Notes: generated from the sequence alone by a model not told the origin. A stretch of 8,240 nt of DNA from Lachnospiraceae bacterium UBA3643 (GCA_002373855.1 DFKO01000017.1:1-8240), one strand, 5' to 3'. Numbered from the stretch's first letter, positions 1 through 7,029 are shown. Made by a program: numbers and translations.

Positions 1-249
1 GGTGATGGAAAGTGCAAAGATGATGATCATCATTATCTTTGAAAAAAGCCTGTCAAAATCCACATTGCCCCGTCCAACTATACAGTCGATACAGTCACCG
101 GTAAAAACCGGGATAACAAGGGCAAGTGCCGCAGAGCCAAATGACAAAAGGACAGATAAAAGGAGCAGCAACTTATAATCTCCTGCATATCTGATTATCT
201 TTTTTATGACCGTTATATTCTCTTTTCGGGACATTTTATTATTATTCAT
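1..249 (-). CDS. ABC exporter subunit, N-terminal part (partial; partner of the upstream ABC subunit)
   Basis: The frame is open from ATG at 249 to the left edge, giving 83 codons of a longer gene. The product starts MNNNKMSRKENITV, followed by a basic amphipathic stretch, a hydrophobic segment at about residues 26-50 (LLLLLSVLLSFGSAAL, then VIPVFTG) and the start of a second at about 70-83. This is the usual beginning of a type I ABC exporter membrane domain, in which the first helix ends near a T/GxxID-like turn (here GDCID, residues 51-55). I prefer the ATG at 249 to the one at 234. It overlaps the preceding stop as ATGAATAA and has GGAG six nucleotides upstream (256-259), whereas the 234 start has no SD at normal spacing. 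As the partner of a degenerate subunit, it should carry the canonical catalytic Glu and H-loop His, but that part is outside the window. Substrate unknown. Confidence 0.85.
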   Translation of the reverse strand, partial: MNNNKMSRKENITVIKKIIRYAGDYKLLLLLSVLLSFGSAALALVIPVFTGDCIDCIVGRGNVDFDRLFSKIMMIIIFALSIT

Positions 250-1963
250 CCGAATCTCCGAACTGTGAATTATATATCTCTTTATAGACATCGCATGACT
301 TTAGGAGCTCATCATGAGTTCCAAGGCCAACCAGCCGTCCGTTTTCCAGCACTATGATGAGGTCTGCTCTCATGATGGATGCTGTCCTCTGGGATACTAT
401 AAAGACAGTAGGTTTAAGCTTCATGTCAGAAAGATTTCCCCGTACCTTAGCATCTGTCAGGGCATCAAGAGCAGAAAAACTGTCATCCATGATAAGGACC
501 CCGGGTCTGCCTGTAAGTGCCCTTGCCATTGTGAGTCGCTGCCGCTGACCGCCTGAGAGATTCTTGCCTCCCGGTGTCAGGCGATAGTCAAGGCCTCCCT
601 CTTTTGCCGTCACAAAATCATAAGCATCCGCAATCTTAAGGGCTTCCCCGATCTCATCATCCGTAGCATTTTCATTGCCCCATCTCATGTTGTCTCTGAC
701 TGAGCCGGAAAAAAGTACTGCTTTTTGAGGCACGATGCTAATATGTCTTCTGAGAGTTTTTTCCGTATACGACTTAATCTCTTTTCCGTTAAGCTTTACG
801 GTGCCTTCCGTGGTATCATAAAAGCGTGTTATCAGATTAATAAGGGTAGTCTTGCCGGCGCCTGTTCCTCCGATGACGCCTACAGTCTGGCCCGGCTTTA
901 CATCAAATGTAATATCCCGGAGCGTATAATCACCTGCACCTTTATACTTAAGTGACACATTTTCAAATGACACACTGATGGCGTTTTCATCTTCAAGCAG
1001 TTCACTGCCGTACTCCATAGATCCTTTTGTCTTAAGAATCTCTTCTATACGGGATGCGCTTGCCAGTGCCTTTATATCAAGGAGTATGAAATTGGCGAGT
1101 TTGATGAGCTCCACCAGTATCTGGGACATGTAATTTACCAGAGCTACTACCTGGCCCTGTGTCAGTATGCCGGATTTTACATTTATCGCACCTTTATAAA
1201 TAAGACATACTATACCAATGTTGACGATTATATACGTGACAGGATTGGTCAGTGCCGATATCCTGCCCGCACCAAGCTGCAGTTTTGTGAGGAGTCCGTT
1301 TTCTTCATTAAACTTTTCAGTCTCGCTCTTTTCTTTACGAAACGCCCTGATGACCCTTACGCCCGAGAGATTATCCCTGGTCCTTACGAGTACATTGTCA
1401 AGCTGCTTCTGGACCTGTCTCTGCTTTGGGATAGTGATGATCATAATGCCGTAAACAACTATCGACAGGAGTATTATGATGATGAGAAAAATCAGGGAAA
1501 TCCTTGCATTAACCGTAAATGCCATGATCATGGCACCAAATACGATAAAAGGCGATCGTAAAAAAAGACGCAGCGTCATATTTACACCTGACTGAACCTG
1601 ATTGACATCACTGGTCATCCTGGTGATGATACTGCCGCTGCCGAGAGTATCTATCTCTGTATATGACAGAGTCTGAATATGTTTAAACAGAGCACTCCTG
1701 ACCCTCGTAGCAAACCTTGTAGCTGCCTTTGCAGAAAAATACTGAGCTGTCAGAGAACAGGTGAGTCCAACTACAGCGAGGACTCCGAGTACCAGCACAT
1801 GCTCTGTTACATATCTCTTATTACCAAGGGCTATACCCGTGTCAATTATACCTGCTATCACCAGGGGTACAAAGAGTTCAAAGCATGCCTCAAGGAGCTT
1901 AAAGAGCGGTCCCATGAAACATTCTGTTTTTAAACCGTTGAAATATTTTAATAATGTCTTCAT
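242..1963 (-). CDS. ABC exporter, fused membrane and ATPase domains, degenerate catalytic site (TM287/BmrC-like half)
   Basis: The 573-residue product has the full half-exporter layout: six membrane helices in about residues 20-300, then a nucleotide-binding domain from about 330. Visible motifs are Walker A GGTGAGKT (365-372), Q-loop Q413, signature LSGGQ (469-473), Walker B ending LIMDDSFSALD (490-500) and D-loop. The catalytic Glu after Walker B is Asp (D494), and the H-loop position is Gln (VSQRTASI, Q525) instead of His. These are the hallmarks of the non-catalytic half of heterodimeric exporters such as TM287/288 or BmrCD. The C-terminal pattern, GLGTHDELL then YKEIYNSQFG, also fits that half. 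The start ATG has GGAG eight nucleotides upstream and lies 15 nt after the DJ-1-family gene. The next gene begins inside its stop codon region, so the two are almost certainly made together as a heterodimer. Likely exports drugs, lipids or peptides; the substrate cannot be told from sequence. Confidence 0.93.
   Translation of the reverse strand: MKTLLKYFNGLKTECFMGPLFKLLEACFELFVPLVIAGIIDTGIALGNKRYVTEHVLVLGVLAVVGLTCSLTAQYFSAKAATRFATRVRSALFKHIQTLSYTEIDTLGSGSIITRMTSDVNQVQSGVNMTLRLFLRSPFIVFGAMIMAFTVNARISLIFLIIIILLSIVVYGIMIITIPKQRQVQKQLDNVLVRTRDNLSGVRVIRAFRKEKSETEKFNEENGLLTKLQLGAGRISALTNPVTYIIVNIGIVCLIYKGAINVKSGILTQGQVVALVNYMSQILVELIKLANFILLDIKALASASRIEEILKTKGSMEYGSELLEDENAISVSFENVSLKYKGAGDYTLRDITFDVKPGQTVGVIGGTGAGKTTLINLITRFYDTTEGTVKLNGKEIKSYTEKTLRRHISIVPQKAVLFSGSVRDNMRWGNENATDDEIGEALKIADAYDFVTAKEGGLDYRLTPGGKNLSGGQRQRLTMARALTGRPGVLIMDDSFSALDALTDAKVRGNLSDMKLKPTVFIVSQRTASIMRADLIIVLENGRLVGLGTHDELLKSCDVYKEIYNSQFGDSDE
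256..259 (-). promoter_or_regulatory. Ribosome binding site deciding the start of the second ABC subunit
   Basis: GGAG on the minus strand lies inside the last codons of the upstream ABC gene, with a 6-nt spacer to ATG at 249. The alternative ATG at 234 would be 21 nt from it, too far, so this site supports the longer N-terminus and the 8-nt gene overlap. Confidence 0.6.
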
Positions 1964-1978
1964 CAGGACGTCTCCGAA

Positions 1979-2530
1979 TCAGACAAACATTATCTTCTTT
2001 GCCATATCATCCGCTTCTTCTTTTCCGTTAAAGATCTCGAGAAGCTTTAATCCGAAATCCACTGCCGTACCAAGACCCCTTGACGTGATGATATTGCCGT
2101 CAACAGTCACCTTGTCGTATGAAACATCTGCCCCTGTGAGACCGTCTTCCATACCTCCGTAGCAGCATGCTCTTTTTCCCTTAAGGAGTCCGAGTCCGCC
2201 AAGGACTGTCGGTGCAGCGCAGATGGCTGCCACATATTTCCCGTCACCTGCAAACTTTACGGCTGCATCTGTGACAAGTTTTGATTCTCTTAAATATTTA
2301 GTACCCGGCATTCCTCCCGGGAGTATCATCATATCGTATGAATCAAGATCGGCATCCTCTGCACTTATATCCGTCACAAGATTTATGTCATGGCTTCCTT
2401 TAATCTCTCTCCTGCCCATTATGGATGCCATATCAAGTTTTATGCCGCCCCTCCTCAATATATCGACTACCGCAAGTCCCTCTACTTCTTCAAATCCGTC
2501 TGCAATAAACATGATTGCTGTCTTATTCAT
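1979..2530 (-). CDS. DJ-1/PfpI family protein (YajL/ThiJ-like)
   Basis: The 183-residue length is normal for single-domain DJ-1 proteins. The nucleophile-elbow motif AAICAAP places the reactive cysteine at C104. The N-terminal ADGFEEVEGL places the acidic partner at E17, equivalent to C106 and E18 of human DJ-1. LPGGMPG (70-76) and TSRGLGTA (149-156) are further family hallmarks, and all the usual active-site elements are intact. Family members act in the cytoplasm and have been linked to oxidative-stress sensing, glyoxalase III-like activity on methylglyoxal and, more disputedly, protein deglycation; which applies here is unknown. The start ATG overlaps the hslO stop by 8 nt (ATGAATAA) and is preceded by a strong AGGAGGG. 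Placement directly behind the redox chaperone gene supports a stress role. ThiJ in thiamine synthesis is an old misnomer and no thi gene is nearby. Confidence 0.93.
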   Translation of the reverse strand: MNKTAIMFIADGFEEVEGLAVVDILRRGGIKLDMASIMGRREIKGSHDINLVTDISAEDADLDSYDMMILPGGMPGTKYLRESKLVTDAAVKFAGDGKYVAAICAAPTVLGGLGLLKGKRACCYGGMEDGLTGADVSYDKVTVDGNIITSRGLGTAVDFGLKLLEIFNGKEEADDMAKKIMFV

Positions 2531-3419
2531 CTTTCTTCCCTCCTGCTATTTTCTCAAGATCTTCTTTTGTAAAGTAATAATCGGTATTGCAGAAATCACA
2601 GTGGACTTCTGCAGGTCTGCCGTCTTCTCCAGCCTGTCTGATCATATCATTCAGCTCGTCTTCTGCGATGAGTGAAAGAGCGTTTTCAACTCTCTCCCTG
2701 CTGCAGTCACATTTATACTCCGGTTTTATCTCGTCGTTTATCTCCACGTCAAAACCGTCTAACAGTTTATATAATATATCTTTGGCCGTCATACCGCCGT
2801 CGTACATGCTTGTGACTGACGTTATGTTTTTAAGATTTGCTTCCAGTCTGTCAATCGTCTCATCATTTGCAAACGGCATAAGCTGGAGGATAAATCCTAC
2901 GGCGCATTTCACACTGCAGTCTGTATCCACGAGTACTCCGAGCCCCACAGATGACGGTATCTGCTCAGAAAGAGAAAAATAATATGTAATATCCTCGGCA
3001 ATCTCACCTGTCACCAGATTGGTCGTGCCGACATAAGGCTCCTTAAGGCCCATATCCTTTATAACAGTCAGCGTACCGTTTCCTATCGCACCTGATACAT
3101 CAAGTTTGCCGTTTGGCTTTAAAGGGATATCCACGTGAGGATTAACCGCATATCCCTTTACCCTGCTCAGATAATCTGCCGCCACAACGAGCCCTGTACC
3201 CGGTCCGTCACCGTCTATCTTAAGGGTCAGTCTGTCCCCCTCATTTTTAAGCATCGCTCCCATAAGTGCACCGGCTGTCAGCAGTCTGCCAAGAGCAGCC
3301 GTCATCACCGGATATGTGTCATGTTTTTCATAGGCGGTCATCACTGTTTCTTTTGTATCTGCCACAAATGCCCTTATCTGGGCGCCTGCAGCCGTCGCTC
3401 TGATAATCGTATCAGCCAT
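2523..3419 (-). CDS. hslO: Hsp33, redox-regulated molecular chaperone
   Basis: The 298-residue product matches Hsp33 along its length. The N-terminal core starts DTIIRATAAGAQIRAF, then LGRLLTAGALMG (43-54), the DGDGPG turn (69-74) and an SGAIGNGTLTV stretch. The C-terminal redox switch has all four zinc ligands, CDC (C237, C239) and CDFC (C274, C277). In known Hsp33 these cysteines bind zinc when reduced; oxidation (typically HOCl or peroxide with unfolding) forms disulfides, releases zinc and turns on ATP-independent holdase activity in the cytoplasm. Two extra cysteines (C168, C172) lie in the core and are not part of the canonical switch. The start ATG has AAAGGA six nucleotides upstream, overlapping the methyltransferase stop codon, with a 10-nt gap. 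The 3' end overlaps the DJ-1-family gene, so the two stress proteins are probably co-translated. Confidence 0.97.
   Translation of the reverse strand: MADTIIRATAAGAQIRAFVADTKETVMTAYEKHDTYPVMTAALGRLLTAGALMGAMLKNEGDRLTLKIDGDGPGTGLVVAADYLSRVKGYAVNPHVDIPLKPNGKLDVSGAIGNGTLTVIKDMGLKEPYVGTTNLVTGEIAEDITYYFSLSEQIPSSVGLGVLVDTDCSVKCAVGFILQLMPFANDETIDRLEANLKNITSVTSMYDGGMTAKDILYKLLDGFDVEINDEIKPEYKCDCSRERVENALSLIAEDELNDMIRQAGEDGRPAEVHCDFCNTDYYFTKEDLEKIAGGKKDE
2538..2544 (-). promoter_or_regulatory. Strong ribosome binding site for the DJ-1-family gene, inside hslO
   Basis: AGGAGGG with a 7-nt spacer to ATG at 2530 lies within the codons for the last residues of Hsp33 (AGGKKDE). It is the best SD in the window and fixes the DJ-1-family start at the 8-nt overlap. 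Confidence 0.75.
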
Positions 3420-3429
3420 TTTTCGTCCT

Positions 3430-4227
3430 TTACTTATTTACCGATTTACCGTGTTCTCTTGCTATCACGGTAAATCTCTGTGTATTATCATCTGTTTCTT
3501 TTTTTGTATCCGTATCAAATGCTCTCTCAAATATAAGTCCCGCTTCGGAGAGCATCTCTTTTATCTCGTCAGGTTCATAGCCTCTCTGGTAATGAACCTC
3601 CTCGCTCCTTTTAAAAAGTCCCGATTCTTTATCCATGATAAAGAGTGTCAGGGCATATTCATTTATCCCCGATTCATCATCATATGCGTTCTCCCAGATA
3701 AAACTGCAGTCTTCTCTGTTTTCCGCTATCGTACAGTCGCCTATCTCATCCCTGTATTTATGGGTGGTATTTACGTCAAATATAAACACTCCGTCAGGGT
3801 CAAGGTAATTGTTTACCAGCTTAAACATCTCTTTAAGCTCGTCAGGGTCAATAATATAATTGACACAGTCACATATGCATATGATGGCCCTCATCGTACC
3901 GTATAATTCAAAAGAGCGCATGTCCTGGCACAGATACAGGATATCCAGTCCCGATTTATCCCTCTTTTTTATAGCCTCAGACAGCATCTCCTCTGACAGG
4001 TCCACGCCCGTCATATCATATCCGGCCCTTGCGAGCTTTTCCGTCATGATACCGCTGCCGCATCCAAGGTCGAGGACGAGACCGTTTTCTATACCATGAT
4101 TTTTAAGTTCTTTATGTATATAGTCAAACCAGTCATCATACGGCACATCATCCATGAGCTCATCATACACAGATGCAAAATCCCCGTATGTGCCGGCAGA
4201 CGATTCATCCTCATAAAGATCACTCAT
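3430..4227 (-). CDS. Class I SAM-dependent methyltransferase (YqeM-like), substrate unknown
   Basis: With the start at 4227 the product has 265 residues. It begins with an acidic leader, then the TYGDFASVYDELMDDVPYDDW region typical of a Firmicute methyltransferase group resembling Bacillus YqeM. The SAM-binding Rossmann motifs are clear: motif I VLDLGCGSG (51-59), the acidic end of strand 2 in GVDLSEEML (D76) and QDM (101-103) for adenine contact. The C-terminal half holds a beta-rich lid, as in small-molecule or tRNA methyltransferases. I reject the longer frame from 4320. It adds 31 residues that resemble no methyltransferase start and would overlap the DUF368 gene by 101 nt, while ATG at 4227 has AGAGGA about 11 nt upstream and forms an ATGAGTGA overlap with the preceding stop. 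Fold is secure; substrate is not identifiable, and the YqeM link is inference. Confidence 0.9.
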   Translation of the reverse strand: MSDLYEDESSAGTYGDFASVYDELMDDVPYDDWFDYIHKELKNHGIENGLVLDLGCGSGIMTEKLARAGYDMTGVDLSEEMLSEAIKKRDKSGLDILYLCQDMRSFELYGTMRAIICICDCVNYIIDPDELKEMFKLVNNYLDPDGVFIFDVNTTHKYRDEIGDCTIAENREDCSFIWENAYDDESGINEYALTLFIMDKESGLFKRSEEVHYQRGYEPDEIKEMLSEAGLIFERAFDTDTKKETDDNTQRFTVIAREHGKSVNK

Positions 4228-5146
4228 CTGCTTTTGTTTCCTCTCTGTCTCTTCCAAGGAAGAATGCGATGACAAATCCCACTGCCAGGAACAGTACGCC
4301 TGTGATACCGCTGACAGCATTTATACCTGCAAATATATCTGCATTTACAACTATAATAGCTATGGGCGATCCGGCTATGAGTCCCATAATGCACCAGAAT
4401 GTCGGAACGGAATATTTTGAGAGCAGCATCTCAATAAGTTTTGCTATTACGAATATTCCGATTACCGCGCCTATCCCAAACGGTATGAGGAGTCCGCAGC
4501 ACATACCGACTGTAGCAAAGTCGCCTGCCGCAAGGGCTTTAACTATATTACTTATACTTCCGATTACCTTTTCGTAAAGTCCCATGACCATCATCATCAT
4601 GGAGCCTGACACACCGGGGATAACCATAGTACCTGATGCAACGACACCTGCTGCCACATATTTGACAGATGGCACCACGCCTGTCTCTACATAAAAGGCC
4701 TCAGCTTCTGTCTCTTCCGATGCCTTTAAGGCTTCCTTTTCTTTTTCCGTGCCGGCCTGTACAAATGAAAGTGCAATGACAAGTGCAAAGAAAAGGATAA
4801 AACCGATTATATAACCGGCCTTTACTTTATGGCCCTTTACCCTTGCCCATATGGCAGGTACACCGCCGAGTATGAGTCCGATAAATAAGAGATTTGTCTG
4901 AATGGGAACAGTTCCAAACATCCACTCGATGATCATCGACAGTCCGACGATACCTATCACCATACCTATGCCGATAGGGAGTACCGTCATCACACTCTTT
5001 TTAAATTCCTTAAAAATATGTGTGAGCGATGTGATAAGCTTATCATATATACCCATCGCAACCGCCATGGTACCTCCGCTGACTCCGGGTATTACATTGG
5101 CAATACCCATCACGGCGCCCTTTAAAATATCGATTATAAAATTCAT
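4220..5146 (-). CDS. DUF368 membrane protein, predicted undecaprenyl-phosphate translocase (PopT family)
   Basis: The 308-residue product is strongly hydrophobic, with many predicted membrane helices. It carries the DUF368 signature twice: ANVIPGVSGGTMAVAMGIYD (residues 16-35) and MVIPGVSGSMMMMVMGLYE (174-192), showing an internal duplication. A hydrophilic, acidic loop (about 131-160, rich in Glu and Lys) separates the halves. DUF368 proteins (PopT) have been shown genetically in other bacteria to recycle the cell-wall lipid carrier undecaprenyl phosphate across the cytoplasmic membrane, alongside DedA proteins such as UptA. That role is inferred here by family. The start ATG has GGAAGG nine nucleotides upstream and follows hisC by 35 nt, the widest gap in the window. 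The C-terminus (GRDREETKADE) is charged and probably cytoplasmic, and its stop overlaps the methyltransferase start by 8 nt. Confidence 0.92.
   Translation of the reverse strand: MNFIIDILKGAVMGIANVIPGVSGGTMAVAMGIYDKLITSLTHIFKEFKKSVMTVLPIGIGMVIGIVGLSMIIEWMFGTVPIQTNLLFIGLILGGVPAIWARVKGHKVKAGYIIGFILFFALVIALSFVQAGTEKEKEALKASEETEAEAFYVETGVVPSVKYVAAGVVASGTMVIPGVSGSMMMMVMGLYEKVIGSISNIVKALAAGDFATVGMCCGLLIPFGIGAVIGIFVIAKLIEMLLSKYSVPTFWCIMGLIAGSPIAIIVVNADIFAGINAVSGITGVLFLAVGFVIAFFLGRDREETKADE
4239..4244 (-). promoter_or_regulatory. Probable ribosome binding site for the methyltransferase
   Basis: AGAGGA lies within the end of the DUF368 gene, about 10-11 nt before ATG at 4227. The spacing is a little long, but it is the only purine-rich match near a methyltransferase start and supports the short 265-residue product. 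Confidence 0.5.
4562..5104 (-). repeat. Internal duplication of the DUF368 signature (protein-level repeat)
   Basis: Residues 15-38 (5033-5104) and 172-195 (4562-4633) share the pattern xVIPGVSGxMxxxxMGxYxKxI. The match is in protein, with weaker DNA identity, so it reflects an ancient duplication within the family and not a recent repeat. Two-fold repeats of this kind are common in transporters with inverted topology. Confidence 0.7.
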
Positions 5147-5181
5147 TATTCCTGACCTTCCTTATGTTTATTATTCGGGGA

Positions 5182-6231
5182 TTATTTTATTTTCTTTTTC
5201 AGAGCTTCCATGAGAGCCTCTGCCTGCTCATCCGTACCTACAGATATACGCAGGTAATCCTTTACTCTCTCACCCTTAAAGTGTCTCACCAGTATCTTAT
5301 TTTCGCGGAGATACTTAAGGAGTTCCTTTGCGTCATAATCCTTATGAGTCGCAAAAATAAAGTTGCTCATGGAGTCGGGGAAAGTAAATCCGAGTGCCTT
5401 CAGCTCTTTTTTCATCCATTCCCTTGTCTTTATTATTTTACCGGTAGTCTCTTTAAAGTAAGCATCATCCTCTATGGCTATCGGGCCGACTACCAGGGAC
5501 GGAGTATTCATCGTATATGAATTGACAGAATATTTTACGTCATTTAGGTATTTAATGAGTTTCTCGCTGCCGATTGCAAAGCCTATACGCATACCGGCCA
5601 TGGCTCTTGATTTTGAAAATGTCTGAACCACCAGCAGATTCTCGTATTTATCCGTAAGGGCCAGTGCACTCTTGCCTCCGAAATCGATATATGCCTCATC
5701 GATTATGACTACACTGTCCGGATTATGCTTTACGATATCTTCTATCATATCAAGACTCTCGTAGATACCTGTCGGCGCGTTGGGATTGGGAAAAATGATT
5801 CCGCCGTTTTCTTTGTAATAGTCCTCAGGCTTTATCCTGAAATTGTCATCAAGGGCCTGTTTCTCGTACGGGATCCTGTATACATCTGCCCACACATCAT
5901 AAAATGAATATGTGACATCGGGAAATAATACCGGTTTGTCTGAATTAAAATAAGCCAGAAAAGTCATTGATATGACATCGTCTGATCCGACACCGACAAA
6001 TACCTGACTGCTCTTTTTTCCGTAATACTTTGCTATGGCATTTACCAGGTCATCTGCTGCCGGCTTCGGGTAGAGTCTTAATGACTCATAGTTTAACTCT
6101 TTAAGCGCCTTCTCCACTCCGGGTGCAGGTGGATAAGGGCACTCGTTTGTGTTGATCTTGATCACTTTTTTATTTGTCTGTTCACCGGGTGTATATGGCA
6201 CAACCCGTCTTATATTTCGTTCCCAGGACAT
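5182..6231 (-). CDS. hisC: Histidinol-phosphate aminotransferase (PLP fold type I)
   Basis: HisC transfers an amino group between glutamate and imidazole-acetol phosphate to give L-histidinol phosphate, a late step of histidine synthesis in the cytosol. The 349-residue length is typical. Visible motifs are INTNECPYPPAP (26-37, substrate loop), RLYPKPAADDL (52-62), NPNAPTG (149-155), DEAYIDF with D178 and Y181 contacting PLP, TFSKSRAMAGMRIGFAIG with Schiff-base lysine K207 and phosphate-binding R215, and LRISVG with carboxylate-binding R328. The ATG has GGAGG nine nucleotides upstream (6241-6245) and overlaps the phosphoesterase gene by 22 nt. No other his gene is in view, so this copy could be a detached pathway gene or serve related substrates such as aromatic amino acids. 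CobD (threonine-phosphate decarboxylase) is a related alternative, but the motifs fit HisC better and no cob gene is near. Confidence 0.94.
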   Translation of the reverse strand: MSWERNIRRVVPYTPGEQTNKKVIKINTNECPYPPAPGVEKALKELNYESLRLYPKPAADDLVNAIAKYYGKKSSQVFVGVGSDDVISMTFLAYFNSDKPVLFPDVTYSFYDVWADVYRIPYEKQALDDNFRIKPEDYYKENGGIIFPNPNAPTGIYESLDMIEDIVKHNPDSVVIIDEAYIDFGGKSALALTDKYENLLVVQTFSKSRAMAGMRIGFAIGSEKLIKYLNDVKYSVNSYTMNTPSLVVGPIAIEDDAYFKETTGKIIKTREWMKKELKALGFTFPDSMSNFIFATHKDYDAKELLKYLRENKILVRHFKGERVKDYLRISVGTDEQAEALMEALKKKIK

Positions 6232-7025
6232 ATCTCATTTCCTCCGATTATATCTGCCTGCTCTTCAAGGCTTTTTGCAAGCGCTGCCTCCTCAGCGGCC
6301 CTTGCCTCTTCCTCTGCTTTCTTTGCTTCAAGAGCGGCCAGTTTTTGCTTCTTTATCTCGGCCATGCGTTTTTCTTCTTCATCAAATTTGGCCTGCTGTA
6401 TTTTTACTTTTTCAAACTGCTCATCATATTCGGTCTCTAATTCGAATATGTATGTCTCGTACGCATTTATTACGAGGGTATCGTTTATCACTCTGTGTCT
6501 TCTGTATTTCCTGCCGTACGACTGATGGACATGACCGTGCAGGAAGTACTTTGGCCTGTACTGCTCAATGAGCGGCAGAAATGCCTCAAATCCCTTATGG
6601 GGATGATCATCACCGTCCCCCTCACCAAATGCGGGAGAATGGGTGACAAGCACATCAAAGCCCTTGCTCTTCCTCAGTTTGAATCTGAGTTTCTTTACAC
6701 GCTTTGTCATCTCTTTCTGGTCATACTGGTTTATACCCACCTTGTATCTGATGGATCCGCCGAGGCCCAAAAATCTGACGCCTTTATATTCATATATCGA
6801 ATCCTCGATACATTCACATCCGTCAGGCGGGATATCCACATACTTGTCATCATGATTGCCCTTTACATATATGAGCGGGCAATGGGCAAATGTCACAAGA
6901 AAGGAAAGATATCTCGGATCAAGATCTCCGCATGAAATAATGAGATCGATGTCGTCCAGCATCCCTCTCTCAAAAAAGTCCCAGTATTTTTTTGATTCCT
7001 TATCGGCTATGGCCAAGATTTTCAC
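6210..7025 (-). CDS. Calcineurin-like metallophosphoesterase with C-terminal coiled-coil tail
   Basis: The 271-residue product has most metallophosphoesterase motifs in order: ILAIADKES (3-11), SCGDLDP (D34), KGNHDD (N57, H58), VTHSP (H129) and HGHVHQSYG (H165, H167). These bind two metals and hydrolyse phosphoesters. The first motif, normally DxH, is DKE (D8, E10), so one metal-ligand histidine is replaced by an acidic residue. After the domain (about 195) comes a charged, Ala/Glu/Lys-rich helix (about 197-256) that looks like a coiled coil, then a short tail ADIIGGNEICPGNEI. There is no signal peptide or membrane segment, so it is cytoplasmic. The start codon is GTG, four nucleotides after the preceding stop, with no good SD, which suggests dependence on translation of the gene before it. 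The 3' end overlaps hisC by 22 nt. It resembles a family in clostridial genomes, but its substrate is unknown. Confidence 0.88.
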   Translation of the reverse strand: MKILAIADKESKKYWDFFERGMLDDIDLIISCGDLDPRYLSFLVTFAHCPLIYVKGNHDDKYVDIPPDGCECIEDSIYEYKGVRFLGLGGSIRYKVGINQYDQKEMTKRVKKLRFKLRKSKGFDVLVTHSPAFGEGDGDDHPHKGFEAFLPLIEQYRPKYFLHGHVHQSYGRKYRRHRVINDTLVINAYETYIFELETEYDEQFEKVKIQQAKFDEEEKRMAEIKKQKLAALEAKKAEEEARAAEEAALAKSLEEQADIIGGNEICPGNEI

Positions 7026-7029
7026 TGTC

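Noticed and set aside
16..40. Near-perfect 25-nt palindrome with core ATGATGATCATCAT
   Set aside because: It lies inside the membrane-segment codons (Met-Met-Ile-Ile-Ile) of the ABC gene. Runs of ATG and ATC codons create this symmetry by chance, and there is no T-run or operator context.
232..234. ATG at 234 as start of the second ABC subunit
   Set aside because: The preceding bases are AT-only with no SD at normal spacing, while ATG 249 in the same frame has GGAG at 6 nt.
4228..4320. Longer methyltransferase start at ATG 4320 adding 31 residues
   Set aside because: The added residues do not resemble a methyltransferase N-terminus and lie fully in another frame of the DUF368 gene. ATG 4227 has an SD and a tidy overlap.
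4173..4577. Plus-strand open frames such as this one (134 codons) and others opposite every gene
   Set aside because: They mirror real minus-strand genes, have low-complexity Ser/Ile/Pro-rich translations with no recognisable domain, and lack SD sites. They arise from codon bias.
5147..5181. The 35-nt hisC-DUF368 gap as a terminator or promoter
   Set aside because: It has no stem with a following T-run and is too short for a promoter plus leader. It holds only the SD of the DUF368 gene.
5182..6231. CobD-type threonine-phosphate decarboxylase in place of HisC
   Set aside because: The NTNE-PYPP loop and overall motif spacing fit HisC, and no cobalamin gene is nearby.
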